A stretch of DNA of 64,000 nucleotides from assembly GCA_030704615.1 (NCBI GenBank), contig CM060734.1:51662042-51726041 (forward strand), given 5' to 3'. Both the position numbers and the translations under genes were made by a program. Origin of the DNA: Takakia lepidozioides (lineage: Eukaryota; Streptophyta; Takakiopsida; Takakiales; Takakiaceae). Position 1 is the first letter of the stretch; every line of letters begins with the position of its first letter. This document shows positions 33,939 through 45,229 of the stretch, one piece after another. The notes below the pieces were generated by a model. That model ran no database searches and was not told where the DNA came from. It worked only from the letters and a program-made list of their open reading frames with translations.

Positions 33939-36527
33939 ATGATGCAAGGTCGAGCAAAATCTGGTGATGGAGTCTTCAAGACCTCTTGTAGTAACATGAG
34001 GCCATTATGTAAGGAAGAAAAGCTGAAAGAGGTGGTGCAAATTTTGACCAAGCATGGCGTCATGGTAGACTCCAATATGTATCGTGACTCCAATACGTAT
34101 GTCTGCCTCTTGCAGGAGTGCATAAAGAGCAAAAACCTTGAGATGGGAAAGCAGGTGCACACCCACATTATCCAAAATGGATTCAAGCCAAGTATCCTTC
34201 TGTTGAACACCCTTGTCAATATGTATGCCAAGTGCCAAAGCTTGGTCGATGCACGCCTAGTATTTGACCAAATGCCTAAACGAGATGTGTTTACGTGGAC
34301 CACCATGATGACAGGATATGTGAGGCATGGGTGCAGTAGGGAGGCTTTGGACCTTTATCAGCAGATGATATCAAGAGGATTGATGCCCAACAAAGTCACC
34401 TTCATTTGCATGCTGAAGGCGTGTGCCAAGGTAGGAGCTCTGGCACAGGGTAAGGAGTTACATGCTGACATCCTCAAAGCTGGAAGTGCACCAGATCCCA
34501 TTCTGGATACTGCCCTCGCTGCTATGTATGCCAAATGTGGGAGCATGAAGGATGCACGTCAAGTCTTTGACAATATGGCTGAACGTAATGTGGACTCCTG
34601 GAGTGTGATGATCACAGGATATGTGCAACATGGGTGTGGGAGGGAGGCATTTGAAATCTATGACCAAATGGTACGGGAAGCCGTAACACCCAACATTGTC
34701 ACATTCATTCTTCTTCTCAAGGCCTGTGCTTGCCTGGTAGCCCCAGAAAAGGGCAAAGCGGTTCATGCTGACATCATCAAAGCTAAAATTCCACCTGATA
34801 TCATCCTGGAGACTGCCCTGGTCAACATGTATGCCAAATGTGGGAGCATAAATGATGCACGCCAAGTGTTTGATAAAATGGCTGAACGAAATGTGGTCTC
34901 ATGGAGTGCAATGATAGCAGGATATGTGCAGCATGGGTGTGCTAAGGAGGCTCTCAAGATCTATGAGCAAATGCTACAGGAAGTGGTAATGCCTGACAAA
35001 GTCTTGTTCAGTTGTGTTCTGAAGGCATGTGCTAACATAGCAGTTCTGGAAAAGGGCAAAGAGGTTCATGCACAAATCATCAAAGCTGGAATTGTGCCAG
35101 ATACCATTCTGGGGAATTCCCTTGTTGACATGTATGCCAAGTGTGGGAGTATGAAGGATGCCCAGAGTGTATTCAACAACATGGCTAAACGGGATGTTGT
35201 GTCATGGAATGCAATGATAGCAGGATATGGTCAGCACGGTTGTGCTAGGGAGGCCCTCCAACTATTTGAACAAATGCAACAGGAAGGCTTTAAGCCAAAC
35301 ATGGTCTCATGGAGTACAATGATTGCACGCTATGCTCAGCATGGCTGTGGTAAGGAGGCTTTGGAAATGTATGAGCAAATGATACGGGAAGGGGTGATGC
35401 CTGACAACATTGTGTTCACTTGCGTTCTCAATGCATGTGCCAGCCTAGCAGTGCTGAAAAGGGGCCGAAAGGTCCATGGTGACATCATCAGAGCTGGAAT
35501 TGTTCAAGATGTCATATTGGAGACTGCGCTTGTTGACATGTATGCCAAATGTGGGAGCGTGAAGGATGGCCGTCAAGTGTTTGATAGAATTGTTGGACGA
35601 AATGTGGCCTCCTGGAGTGCAATGATTGCAGGGTACGGTCAGCATGGGTATGGTAGGAAGGCCATCCAACTCTTTGAACAAATGCAACAAGAAGGCTTGA
35701 AACCAGACAGTGTCATCTTTATATGTGTTCTCTCTGCATGTAACCACGTGGGCTTAGTGGAGGAATGCTGTCACTACTTTGAGTCCATGAGTCAAGATCA
35801 TGGTCTTACTCCTACAGCGGAGCATTTTACCTGCATGGTGGATGTTCTCAGCCGTGCAGGGCGATTCCATGAGGCAGAGGACTTGATTAACAAACTGCCA
35901 ATCAAGCCAGATGCTGCGGTGTGGGTGGTCTTGCTCGGTGCCTGCAGAATTCATGGCAATTTGGAGGTAGCAGAACATGCAGCAAAATGCCTTCTCAAGT
36001 TGGATCCAAAGAAATCTGCAACTTATGTTCTGCTATCAAACATCTATGCCGCGGCTGGCAGGTGGGATGATACAGCAAAGGTGAGAAACATGATGCAGAA
36101 CAAAGGTGTCAAAAAGGAACCAGGGCACAGCTGGATTGAGGTGGACAACCAGGTGCATACTTTCACTGTAGGAGACAAGTTGCATCCACAAATTGACAAA
36201 ATCCATACTGAGTTAAAGACATTGTCTAGGCAGATGAAGGAGGCTGGGTACGTGCCTGACACGCGCTTTGTATTGCATCATGTGGGGGAGGAGCAAAAGC
36301 AGTTTTCTCTTTGCCACCACAGGGAGAAGCTGGCCATTGCCTTCGGGCTGATCAGCACACCCTCTGGGACACCTATCCATGTCATCAAGAACCTTCGGGT
36401 GTGTGGTGATTGCCACACAGCCACCAAGTACATCTCAAAAATTGTTGGGCGAGCAATTGTTGTACGGGATGCGACCCGCTTTCACCACTTTGAAGATGGG
36501 TTTTGTTCTTGTGGGGATTACTGGTGA
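33939..36527 (+). CDS. PPR-DYW RNA-editing factor, 863-codon frame
   Basis: A long intact frame encodes a tandem PPR array (many DMYAKCGS and [11 protein letters not shown]-type units), E/E+ motifs and a full DYW domain with HREKLA, CGDCH and HHFEDGFCSCGDYW at the very C-terminus. DYW proteins act in mitochondria or plastids: the PPRs bind an RNA site and the DYW domain deaminates C to U. The ATG at 33939 follows an in-frame TAA at 33924, so this start is possible, but no transit peptide is evident. Comparison with the gene at 11.8-14.1 kb aligns MMQGRA here with ARIQGQ there, so the second PDF half is missing upstream. The gene may be 5'-truncated or use an exon I did not find. Confidence 0.85.
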   Translation: MMQGRAKSGDGVFKTSCSNMRPLCKEEKLKEVVQILTKHGVMVDSNMYRDSNTYVCLLQECIKSKNLEMGKQVHTHIIQNGFKPSILLLNTLVNMYAKCQSLVDARLVFDQMPKRDVFTWTTMMTGYVRHGCSREALDLYQQMISRGLMPNKVTFICMLKACAKVGALAQGKELHADILKAGSAPDPILDTALAAMYAKCGSMKDARQVFDNMAERNVDSWSVMITGYVQHGCGREAFEIYDQMVREAVTPNIVTFILLLKACACLVAPEKGKAVHADIIKAKIPPDIILETALVNMYAKCGSINDARQVFDKMAERNVVSWSAMIAGYVQHGCAKEALKIYEQMLQEVVMPDKVLFSCVLKACANIAVLEKGKEVHAQIIKAGIVPDTILGNSLVDMYAKCGSMKDAQSVFNNMAKRDVVSWNAMIAGYGQHGCAREALQLFEQMQQEGFKPNMVSWSTMIARYAQHGCGKEALEMYEQMIREGVMPDNIVFTCVLNACASLAVLKRGRKVHGDIIRAGIVQDVILETALVDMYAKCGSVKDGRQVFDRIVGRNVASWSAMIAGYGQHGYGRKAIQLFEQMQQEGLKPDSVIFICVLSACNHVGLVEECCHYFESMSQDHGLTPTAEHFTCMVDVLSRAGRFHEAEDLINKLPIKPDAAVWVVLLGACRIHGNLEVAEHAAKCLLKLDPKKSATYVLLSNIYAAAGRWDDTAKVRNMMQNKGVKKEPGHSWIEVDNQVHTFTVGDKLHPQIDKIHTELKTLSRQMKEAGYVPDTRFVLHHVGEEQKQFSLCHHREKLAIAFGLISTPSGTPIHVIKNLRVCGDCHTATKYISKIVGRAIVVRDATRFHHFEDGFCSCGDYW

Positions 36528-36672
36528 AACAAGTAACGTGCATGAAAGAAGGGGACATTCTCATTTTCGTAGGCAAAGAGAAGATTTGGAAGAAAACAAT
36601 TTCTGTCATTCCATGCGACAGTCCTTACTGCTGTCAAACTATGAGCATAGAATGGCAATGGCGGGCATTCTT

Positions 36673-38292
36673 CACAGACCCTTGACAGTGGTAGGACAAG
36701 AGGTTTGATAAGGTGAGGGGATGTTGGAGCTTGTGACTGAATCTGGCAGGAACTGGATGCATCGCTAGTGGTTGACACTAATTACACATTTGGCCTTCCC
36801 AGTGAAAAGCAAAGGCAAATTGGAGTGTTGGTATCAGGAAATTGTCCTTGTTAGCTGACAGAATGTGGGTTATTCAAACTGCTCCCGCTAATTTTGAGAG
36901 AGGCTTGAAGCTTTGGAGGTTGTAACTTTGTAGCCCATTCAATGTGAGGCTGTGGTTCAACTTATCGCTGCTCAGCTACCCTCTGGTGGTTTTCCCAGAA
37001 AACTCGAAGATCAGCACACTTCAGACAAGCACACAAGGAGGCCCTTTGGATTGAAGGTTGGTCAAACCCTGCTTGGGTGAAACAAGAACTATCTGCAATG
37101 ATACAAGGTCGGACACAATCTGTTGATGGGTCTAATGTACACCTTGAAGCTCCAGGCCAAGAATCAAACAGGTATGGTTTGATGATGATTCAAGAGCTCT
37201 AACTCAAGAGATGGTATACGTATAGTCAAGTCCCATAGTACGTGACTGCAGTAGTCTTTTTATCTTGGATATGCAGCAAGGAGCCTGTCTTTGTGAAAGG
37301 GTCCTTTACAGTATTGAGGAGACTGCAGTGGAAAGAAGAGCAAGAAAGCGAGTCAACACGAGCTCTTCTGACATTGTGGGTACATAGGACACTATATAAG
37401 ACAGGAGAACTGAAAGAGGCCCTGCACAGTTTGAGCCAAAAAGGCATTTTGGCACACTCCAAACTCATGCCTGTCTCTTGCAGGAGTGTGTCAAAACTAA
37501 AGACTTAGCTGCTGGAAAGAAAGTGCATGCCCATTTAATCTAAGGTGGTTTCAATCCAAACATCTATCTACTGAACATCCTTGGCAACAGGTATGCCAAG
37601 AGCGGCAGTATTGGTGGATGCCCACCAACTGTTTGACAGAATGCCTGCATGAGATAAATTTACATGGAATATAATGATAGCAGGATATGTCAATCATGGT
37701 GGGGTGAGGAGGCTAAGATGATGCAACGGAAGAAGGTTACATTCAGTTGCATTCTCTTTTTTTGTGCCAGCCTAGGAGCCCTTGTAAAAGGTGAGGAGGT
37801 ACATGCTAATATTTTTAAAGTTGGAATTGTGCCAGATACATTCTTGCAATACGCTTCTTGACATGTATGCCAAATGCAGGAGAATAAAGGATGCACATAG
37901 AGTGTTTGACAATATGGGGAAGCGAAATGTGGTATCTAGACGACAAAGTGCATCCACACATTGAGGAAATTCATACTGAGCTGAAGAGATTCTGGGCTGA
38001 TGAAGAAGGCTGGTATGCGCCTGACACGCGTTTTGTATGACATGATGTGGAGGATGAGCAAAAGCAATTTGCTCTATGCCATCCCAGTGAGAAGCTGGCC
38101 ATTGCGTGTCGGCTGATCAGCACGCCCACTGGGACAGCTCTATTTGTGATCAAGAACCTTGGGTGCATGTGGTGACTGCCACATGGCCACCAAGTTCATT
38201 TCGAAGATTGTGCAGCGAGCATTTGTTGTACACAATGCCAATCGCTTCCATCCCTTTAAAGATGGGGTTTGTTCTTGTGTGGATTACTGGTG
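36673..38292 (+). pseudogene. Broken PDF-PPR-DYW gene, copy downstream
   Basis: This decayed relative keeps the gene order. At 36673-36706 a half-PDF exon has Trp codons changed to stops (FFTDP, stop, QW, stop, DKRFDK) before GATAAG|GTGAGG. At about 37017-37095 the second half reads EALWIEGWSNPAWVKQEL. Decayed PPR units follow from 37330 to 37930. At 37935-38292 there is a frameshifted E/DYW end (HPSEKLA-type, then DYW with CSCVDYW, Gly replaced by Val). Many frameshifts make it non-functional. Confidence 0.85.
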
Positions 38293-39273
38293 AAGCAAGC
38301 AACATACACCAAACAAAGTATGTTGTTGGGCTGGAAGTCACCACAGCTCCTTCCGTCTCTAAGTGAAGAGTGAAATTGAAAGAGAGAATTTGCAGAATTG
38401 AATCTGACAGTCAGGAGTGCACAGTCTGTGGAGTTTAACATGGTAATCATCACAAAATAAGTAAAGAACAGCAGCTGTGAATTCGTGAAAAACCTTACTA
38501 TTAAGGATTTTACAGCAGATTTTGCACAGGACTGGTGAGTCAAGTGATGAAGGTTTAGAGTTATGCAATCAAAATCCACACTGGAGGATGCCTTATATGT
38601 GACTCATTCTTCTGGTGTGGGTAGGGAATCACCGGTGTTTTGACATATTAAGACTTCCTCCTGCATGCCACAAGAGTTGGAATAGCTTCAAATGGATTAT
38701 TCTCAGTCGTTTGCCACAAAAACAGCTTTGAGAGTTGTTAGTCGTTCAACTCATTGAAGAGCTCTTCGCCTTTCACAAGTCATCTTGCTTAAATGAAGTC
38801 TGAAGCAGTTTCTGGTTGCATTGAAGGTAGTGCAGCTGCTCCTATGTGACAAGACCGAGAATCAGTCTTAGACAACACATGAGCGATTAGCCTCTAAGTG
38901 CCCAAAGAACATACGAACATACCTAGTCAAAATGTTTTGGCCTCTCTCACAGAATTACTACGATGTGGGTTGCTTCTACATGTCTGCACAATTGTACAAT
39001 TTCATGCTGAGTGTGCCCATGGCCGAAAATATACCTGCTGCTGCAAGATGAACAATATTACTATAGGAGTATATCTCGATCTGAGAAGCTTAAACTAAAC
39101 CCTCATGCGTTCTAGTGCGATTCGTGTGTGCAAGTGATCGTGGGTTCGTCTTGGATGCCCCCTGCAAGGGTACAGCTTCTCTGCAGGGTCAGCTCCAATG
39201 TGCTCTCGAGTCTCCACCCATGATATGCTAACATGCACGGTCTTGACCTTTTCCAGCATTCTTTAATGCAACC
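38293..39273. other. Intergenic region upstream of lpxK
   Basis: There is no supported gene. The last few hundred bases presumably include the lpxK promoter and leader. A GTGGGTTCGTC motif at about 39141 resembles a pol III B box, but no partner A box was found. Confidence 0.4.
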
Positions 39274-42200
39274 ATGTCCATGAAGGAGAGGCTAAGAAAG
39301 GCGGTGATGCTGATAGCAGCAACACAGGACAAGCACATAGCCAGGCTGCCATTGTTGGAGCGATCCTTGGTGCCTCTGCTCACGCTGGCCAGCTCTTTCT
39401 ACAAGTACGGAGTCTTTATCCGTCGTCTGCTCTACCAATTCCACATTCTGCGTGAGACCAGGTGACTTGTCACATACCCTCGCCGATATAGCGGTTGATT
39501 GATCGTGGCGGAGAAGGTTCACTTGTTGGATTCTTTGACTAGGAGAATAGTTTCTCATACTTGAACTGAACACAATCTGGCATTGGTAAGACCGAGATAA
39601 ATGTACGACCATTACATATCAGTTGCACTGTATTCTGGACCTCTATGGTTGGTATGTTCGCCTCGGCCCTCAAAGCGGTTTCTAGCAGCAAAGTCCCCGC
39701 ATGAACTTGAAGAGTTTCCATACGGAAAAGTGCACTTGACTTGCAGTGTCACGGTGACTTTAGCAAGATGCATACCACCCAACCCCTTTTCTCTCTCTGT
39801 CTTTTGACACCCACTTTGCAGTTTTTCCATTGCTTGACATTTTTAATATATGTAGTGAAGAATGTGCACGGTTTGCTTGGAGGGGTCAGACTGCCGGTCC
39901 CTGTAGTCAGTGTGGGGAACATAACATGGGGTGGGACTGGAAAGACACCCATGGTGGAGTATCTGGCCCGCCTCTTTCTCAGCACTCAACTCTGTCCCCT
40001 AATACTCACAAGGGTGAGCTGCACTGCAATGCCCTAACAGTTTGCAATCTTGTCATCTTGGGTGGCGCACAGCAATTGTAACTGATAGGGATACATGCAT
40101 CCTTCTTTATTTCATTGCTCTCTCTTCCTCTGCCTTACTTCCCTTCCTAGTGTGCTCTAATGTTTCGTGTTGAACGGGCTGCAAGGTTGTCTGTGTTTGT
40201 GCCACCCCCAGTTCATCAATGGGGAGTTGTTATGCAGAAATTTGTGCATTTATCTCAAGTGAAACTGGGGAGTGTGCAGGGGTATGGAGGAGGGGATGAA
40301 GTGCGATTGCTTCAAAAGCACCTGGAAGGGACTGCAGCCAAACTTGGTGTGGGTCCCAATCGAGTGAAACTCGCAATGTCCATATTGCAGCACCATTCCA
40401 AAGGAGAATTGCAGGAGATAGGCGTGTTGATCCTGGATGATGGTATGCAGGTCAGTCTCCTCTTCCCTTGTGACTTTTGAGCTCTTTGTAGGCTGCTCAA
40501 GTGCCTATTGCTGGCCCTAGTACTCTTATGATGAGAGGAAAGAAACTCTGATAGTGCAGATCCTAATTCTAACTCACGTGCTTCAGCATCCTCAGATATA
40601 GGGATAATTTGATTATTGTTGCCCTTGAACATCTCCCCCATAATCCCTAGGCTCCTCCTTTTGAGAGATGTCATACCAAGGCTAACGTGAGCATTTCCGA
40701 TAAGGTGGCAGTAATAAGATTGGACTAGATGTGGGATCATTTGAGGGATTGTCTTGGTGGCATGAACTAGTGGCTGCCCAAAAGCTGGATAGTCTGGCTT
40801 TAATCTAGGTCCTGTACCAGTAATGTGCAAGCAGGTTATCTGGGGAGGTTGAACTGGGGGTACATGCAGGTGGGGAGATGCTTTGTGGTATAATTGGTGG
40901 TGCTGTGTCGATTGCCAACACACAAAACACTAGGACAAACCATTGAGTACAAACAGTTACTTTGACAATATATGTCCTTCTGATTTAAACTTTCAAATAA
41001 CTTTTGCAGCATTGGGCCATGGCAAGAGATGTAGAGATTGTGATGCTGAATGTGGTAGCATTATGGGGAAATGGGAGAATGGTGCCGCGTGGACCTCTCA
41101 GAGAGTCCTTGCAAGCTTTCAAACAAGCACAGGTGGTGGTTCTCCACCACATAGATTTGGTAAGCTTTTGTTGTCTTGATGGAATGTTGAGACAGAAAAA
41201 CTTGCAGATACAGAGTGAGAGCCTGTCTTGTTATGAAGGTGCTGTAGACAATTCTTCACATAATGTAACTGAATAATGCAACTTGGTTGTGGACTTGGAG
41301 CAGGTGCCAGAGGACAGGGTAAAGAGTGTGAGAGGCATACTTGATAAAGTGCTGAGGTCAGGGTCAATTGTCATCGGAAGTTGCATGCGACCCTGCTGTT
41401 TTCACAAGGTGCCAGCCATGGGTTCATTGGCAGAGAGCGACTTGATAGTGCCACTTGAAGTGGTTCAAAATGCTGTGGTGCTGTGTGTCTCTGGAATTGG
41501 GTGTCCCGAGTCCCTTGCTTTAGTTCTTCAGCAGGTCGGTTGCTCTGAGCTGGAGCTGGATTGTGGTTCTTGCATGTCATTAGACGATAGTGACTGCAGT
41601 CTTTGGTGAGCAGGCTATGCACAGTTCTGACTTAAGGAAAGATGTGGTGAGAGTGAGCAAGACTCTTCGGAAGAGAGCAAGAATATGCTCATGGACCTTT
41701 CTCGGACAAGTAGGCTATGCCATACACTCCAGGACATAGTCTCAGGGTTGCCTAGCTAGTAGTCAGGCTCCAACCAACTGGGCTACGGAACTCTCCCCCT
41801 AGTTGCTGTAGCTCTTGTGCAGATCGAACGGTATCTACATTAGTTCTCTACCTTACTACCAGTTGCTCTATCAGTAAGATAATAGTGTGAAAAGAACTGA
41901 GAGTGGGTGAGGTGCTTTAGCAAGCGACTCAGCTTGGAGGTGAACGTCCATTTGGGTAATGTAGCCTATGTCTACGTTCCCTTCTTTGCCGATTTGTTCT
42001 AGCTTCCCAGGTTTTTGGTCTATTTTAACAACATGTTATGTTCACACAGCTGGGCTGGTTTGATTTGAATGTGTGTGGGTTGCAGGCAGGTGCATTGCAT
42101 GTGGAGCGCTTGGAATTCGGCGACCACCATAGCTTTGATGTCAAGGTTTGGCTTGAACCAAAGTTCTCTTGTTAGTGCACATACCGTGCTCTATGTGCAT

Positions 42201-44183
42201 GCTTTGGGCCTTTGGTAAACATATGTGGCAGAACGGGCCAGAGATGCTGTCTCTGTGGAGACACTGGCAGTTGATATGCCTAGATGCAGAGACAAAGCTA
42301 CTTGACTGCGAAGGTCCCAGTGCAAAAGCATAAAGAGGATCTCCAGTTTCGAGGTACACATCAAGTCAATGTCCACATTAGCGCATTTCCTTCTTATAAG
42401 TAGGTTGGAGTTGTAAGGTTGGTGGAAGGAAGCCACATATCAGACAATTGGTTGTAATTTTTTGTAAAGAAGAGGGACAGATGTGTGATGTGGTTTATTG
42501 CTTAATGAGTGCAGGATCTGGACAAGATACAAAGCATACTGCTGCAGCTACAGCTTAGGTTCCGGGAGCACATGGTACTGCTTGTTCTAAGTGAGAAGGT
42601 AAGTTAGCTTTATGTATGCAGTGATCAAGACTTACATGTAAGGACGGTTTTTGAGGGAATGGGTTTTGAGTGTTCTCTGAAGCCCCCTCTTTTTGGCTGT
42701 TTTGAAGGAACATGTTTCCTTCGTAAGATCGGCACTACCTATTGTCAACACAGTTAGCCTCATATATGTCATGTCCTTAAAGATCACTATGCAGGCAGCA
42801 CACTCTTTATCTCCTGTCTACTTACTGTTCATTGACCTTGTCAATCGGCTCTACCAGTTGTATAGCCTCCTATTCCTGTTTTCGTGTTTTCGTGTCAATA
42901 TGATATTGATAGAATCCTTTCATAAGGAAATTGTTCTTTCATTTCGTGTCATACAATTTGGCACATATCAGAATATTCTGGGGGACAGCAGTATGTAACC
43001 ATGTCTGAGAAGCCTTAAACCTTTGTCATGCTGGAAATTAAGAAGCAAGCCTTACCTCCAACAGACTGGCTAAGACTGCTCCTGAACAGTCAGCTAAGGC
43101 TTTCCTGCCTGCGTGTTTATCCCCAAGTAATGGAAATGAAGACTTGTGTGGCTGACATTGACTTGGGGTTGTATTTGGCAAAGGACTATGCTCGGGATCC
43201 AGCCATGATAGCACAGCTGGCAGGGGCTGGTCCTCTGGTTCTTCATTCACAGCTGGAGATTGTAAGTGGCTATGGCGACGAACATGCCTTTGGTGACCTG
43301 CTGGCCAGTGTTGCAGGTCATCGTGATTGTCCTTTTCCCAGGCTGGGGATGCCCAAAGATGAGTGCTCAGGCTTGAAGGCTCTTTGTTGTTGATTCTGCT
43401 ATTGACCTGTCATAAATATGGGTCCTATGGGTCCAATGTGTTGAGTGCCCCACGTGAGGTATTGCTAACCACACTAAGACATTGCTAACCACACTAAGAC
43501 AGTCGTTGAACTCAAATGGTGAGAAACAGACATTGTCCGGCGATGAAGGTTCAGGTTTACTCCTATCATCTGATTGTCATCAAATGAAATGGATGTTGCT
43601 CATATGTTATCGTGGGCGGAGGGTGCAGCCATTCATTTCACAACAGGCTCTTTTCTGCAATGATATTTGCGCTTTCTTCTTTTGAATCGTATTGGGGACT
43701 GCTTTACTGTCTGTAACCCCGGCTACTGCTGTAGGCAGGGGGCAGGGCCTTAGGCAGAAGTTTCCTAGAAACTTTTGATAGGAATCTGTGGGTGTTTTGC
43801 TCTTGAAAATTAGAACAATCTCATTCATGGCATGGACTTTTAAGCCTGGCACTTGTGTCCCCATAACTTTCCCTATGTTCACTGAAGGCAATCGGACCCT
43901 TCTGAGGGGAGGGTAGAGACTGGTTTACTCTGCCCCCATTGGCTTCTGGCACTCCAGAAGAAGCAAAATGTATTTGAAAACCGAACTTGAGTAAAACCTT
44001 CGTTTGTCAGATTCTCTTGGCAAGTCTCTGGTGAAAAATCTCATCCATGCCATGCTGCATGCTTCTTCTGAAGACCTGCTGCCATGCAGGCCATACTGGC
44101 TGAAATTACAGACCCTGGACCGCCCATTGCATCGAGGATTGCATCGTGTGTGGGACCCTGAATCTGCCTATGATAATGTATGA
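39274..44183 (+). CDS. lpxK: Tetraacyldisaccharide 4'-kinase, plant type (9 exons)
   Basis: LpxK phosphorylates the 4' position of the tetraacyldisaccharide precursor in lipid A synthesis; plants carry the pathway, probably in mitochondria. Exons are 39274-39461, 39890-40013, 40280-40450, 41010-41159, 41304-41534, 42086-42145, 42515-42598, 43184-43316 and 44011-44183. All junctions are GT-AG and in phase, giving 437 residues. Visible motifs are [10 protein letters not shown] followed by the P-loop GGTGKTP (residues 77-83), ILDDGMQHW (155-163), [26 protein letters not shown] (301-305) and SEKDYARDP. The start matches the plant pattern of a short N-terminal helix before the P-loop domain. The last exon ([15 protein letters not shown] onward) is supported only by phase and splice sites. 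The frame is intact. Confidence 0.88.
41690..41885 (-). mobile_element. tRNA-like SINE remnant in lpxK intron
   Basis: The minus strand contains two tRNA-like A boxes, GATAGAGCAACTGGTAG at about 41875 and GTAGCCCAGTTGGTTGG at about 41788, with a B-box-like CGTTCGATCTG between them (about 41822-41832). This is consistent with a degenerate or composite SINE in lpxK intron 5 (between exons 5 and 6). No target duplication was found. Confidence 0.45.
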
Positions 44184-44836
44184 GGAGGGTTTACATCATG
44201 CGGCTCCTCTCCACCCAACAGAAGAGTGGGCACCCACTGTGTGCGCTAAACCTACACAAGACCAAGACATCTTGGCCCACTATCTGTAAAGAAAAATGGG
44301 TGCTTGTCACGCAGGGCATGTGAAACCCTCCAACCACTGTTTCCTGCGCAGCACCCTGAAATCTATATAGTTCAATCAAGGTGGACGGAGCAGGAGCAAG
44401 GCTCATAGCCACGCCTATTGGGACCTGCCGTTTGCAGTCCTCAGCACAGGAATGATCTATGGCATTTGCAAAGTCCTCATGCCTGCTGCCACTCTACACA
44501 TCTGTCTTTCTTGCTCACTGAAAGCTTGTATGCATGACGTTGACATAGCCCGAAATTCTGGGTAACTTCAGTACTTATGTCTGAATCTTTTGCAGGCCTC
44601 GCAGAAGGCCATTGAAAGGTCACACATTACAAGAAGGGCTGATTAAAAGGGTATCCATGGAACCATCCTTCATGTCCTAATGTTTTGAAAGGGGGATTCC
44701 ATCTTTGGCCGGTTCCTTTCGGTGGCAATTGGGAGTGACTTTGGAACCAGCCCTTAGATTACACCACACATTTTCAGGGGATGCCAGGCACATCCACTGA
44801 ATTTGAAGCAAGTGGACTTGGGAATCTATAAGGCTA
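44184..44836. other. Downstream of lpxK, no gene seen
   Basis: Likely lpxK 3' region. Short open frames on both strands are not recognised. The region just upstream of the zinc-knuckle fragment may be the decayed start of the same retroelement ORF. Confidence 0.35.
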
Positions 44837-45229
44837 GTGGAGGATACATCATCACTGGCATGCTTCAACTGTGGCAAAATGGGCCACATCAAAGCACACT
44901 GCAAGGAAGCTAAAAGGAAGAGAGTGGGGTGTAGAGCTCATCCTTCCTACCCTGCACCCGCCCTCCACCCTCCGGACAACACCCCTAGGGAGAGGCACAC
45001 CTCTGCTCCATCAGCAGGTGCACTGGTCGCTCCAGCTGACCCAAAGGATTTGCTACAAATCAGTAGTCCAGGTGCGCAACACATTAGCCCTTCACTTCCA
45101 GTCCCTAAAAAACTCAGAGACCTGGGGGAGCCAATGACATTGGAGTCTGCACACAACAAAGCAACATGGGAAATCAAAGGAAAATGGATACCTCAGAACC
45201 TCAACTCTATGGCAAATATGGAAGGTTAG
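44837..45229 (+). pseudogene. Zinc-knuckle (Gag/ORF1-like) fragment
   Basis: A 130-codon frame begins close to a CCHC zinc knuckle, CFNCGKMGHIKAHC, followed by a basic patch and a Pro/Ala-rich tail. CCHC knuckles of this form occur in retrotransposon Gag or LINE ORF1 proteins and bind RNA. No capsid, protease or polymerase part is present nearby, so this is a retroelement remnant. Confidence 0.6.

Noticed and set aside
39850-39889. Upstream start of lpxK exon 2 at the TAG or GAAG sites near 39854-39860
   Set aside because: Those acceptors put the P-loop exon out of phase with exon 1; the acceptor at 39889 (GGGGTCAG|A) gives an in-phase [10 protein letters not shown].
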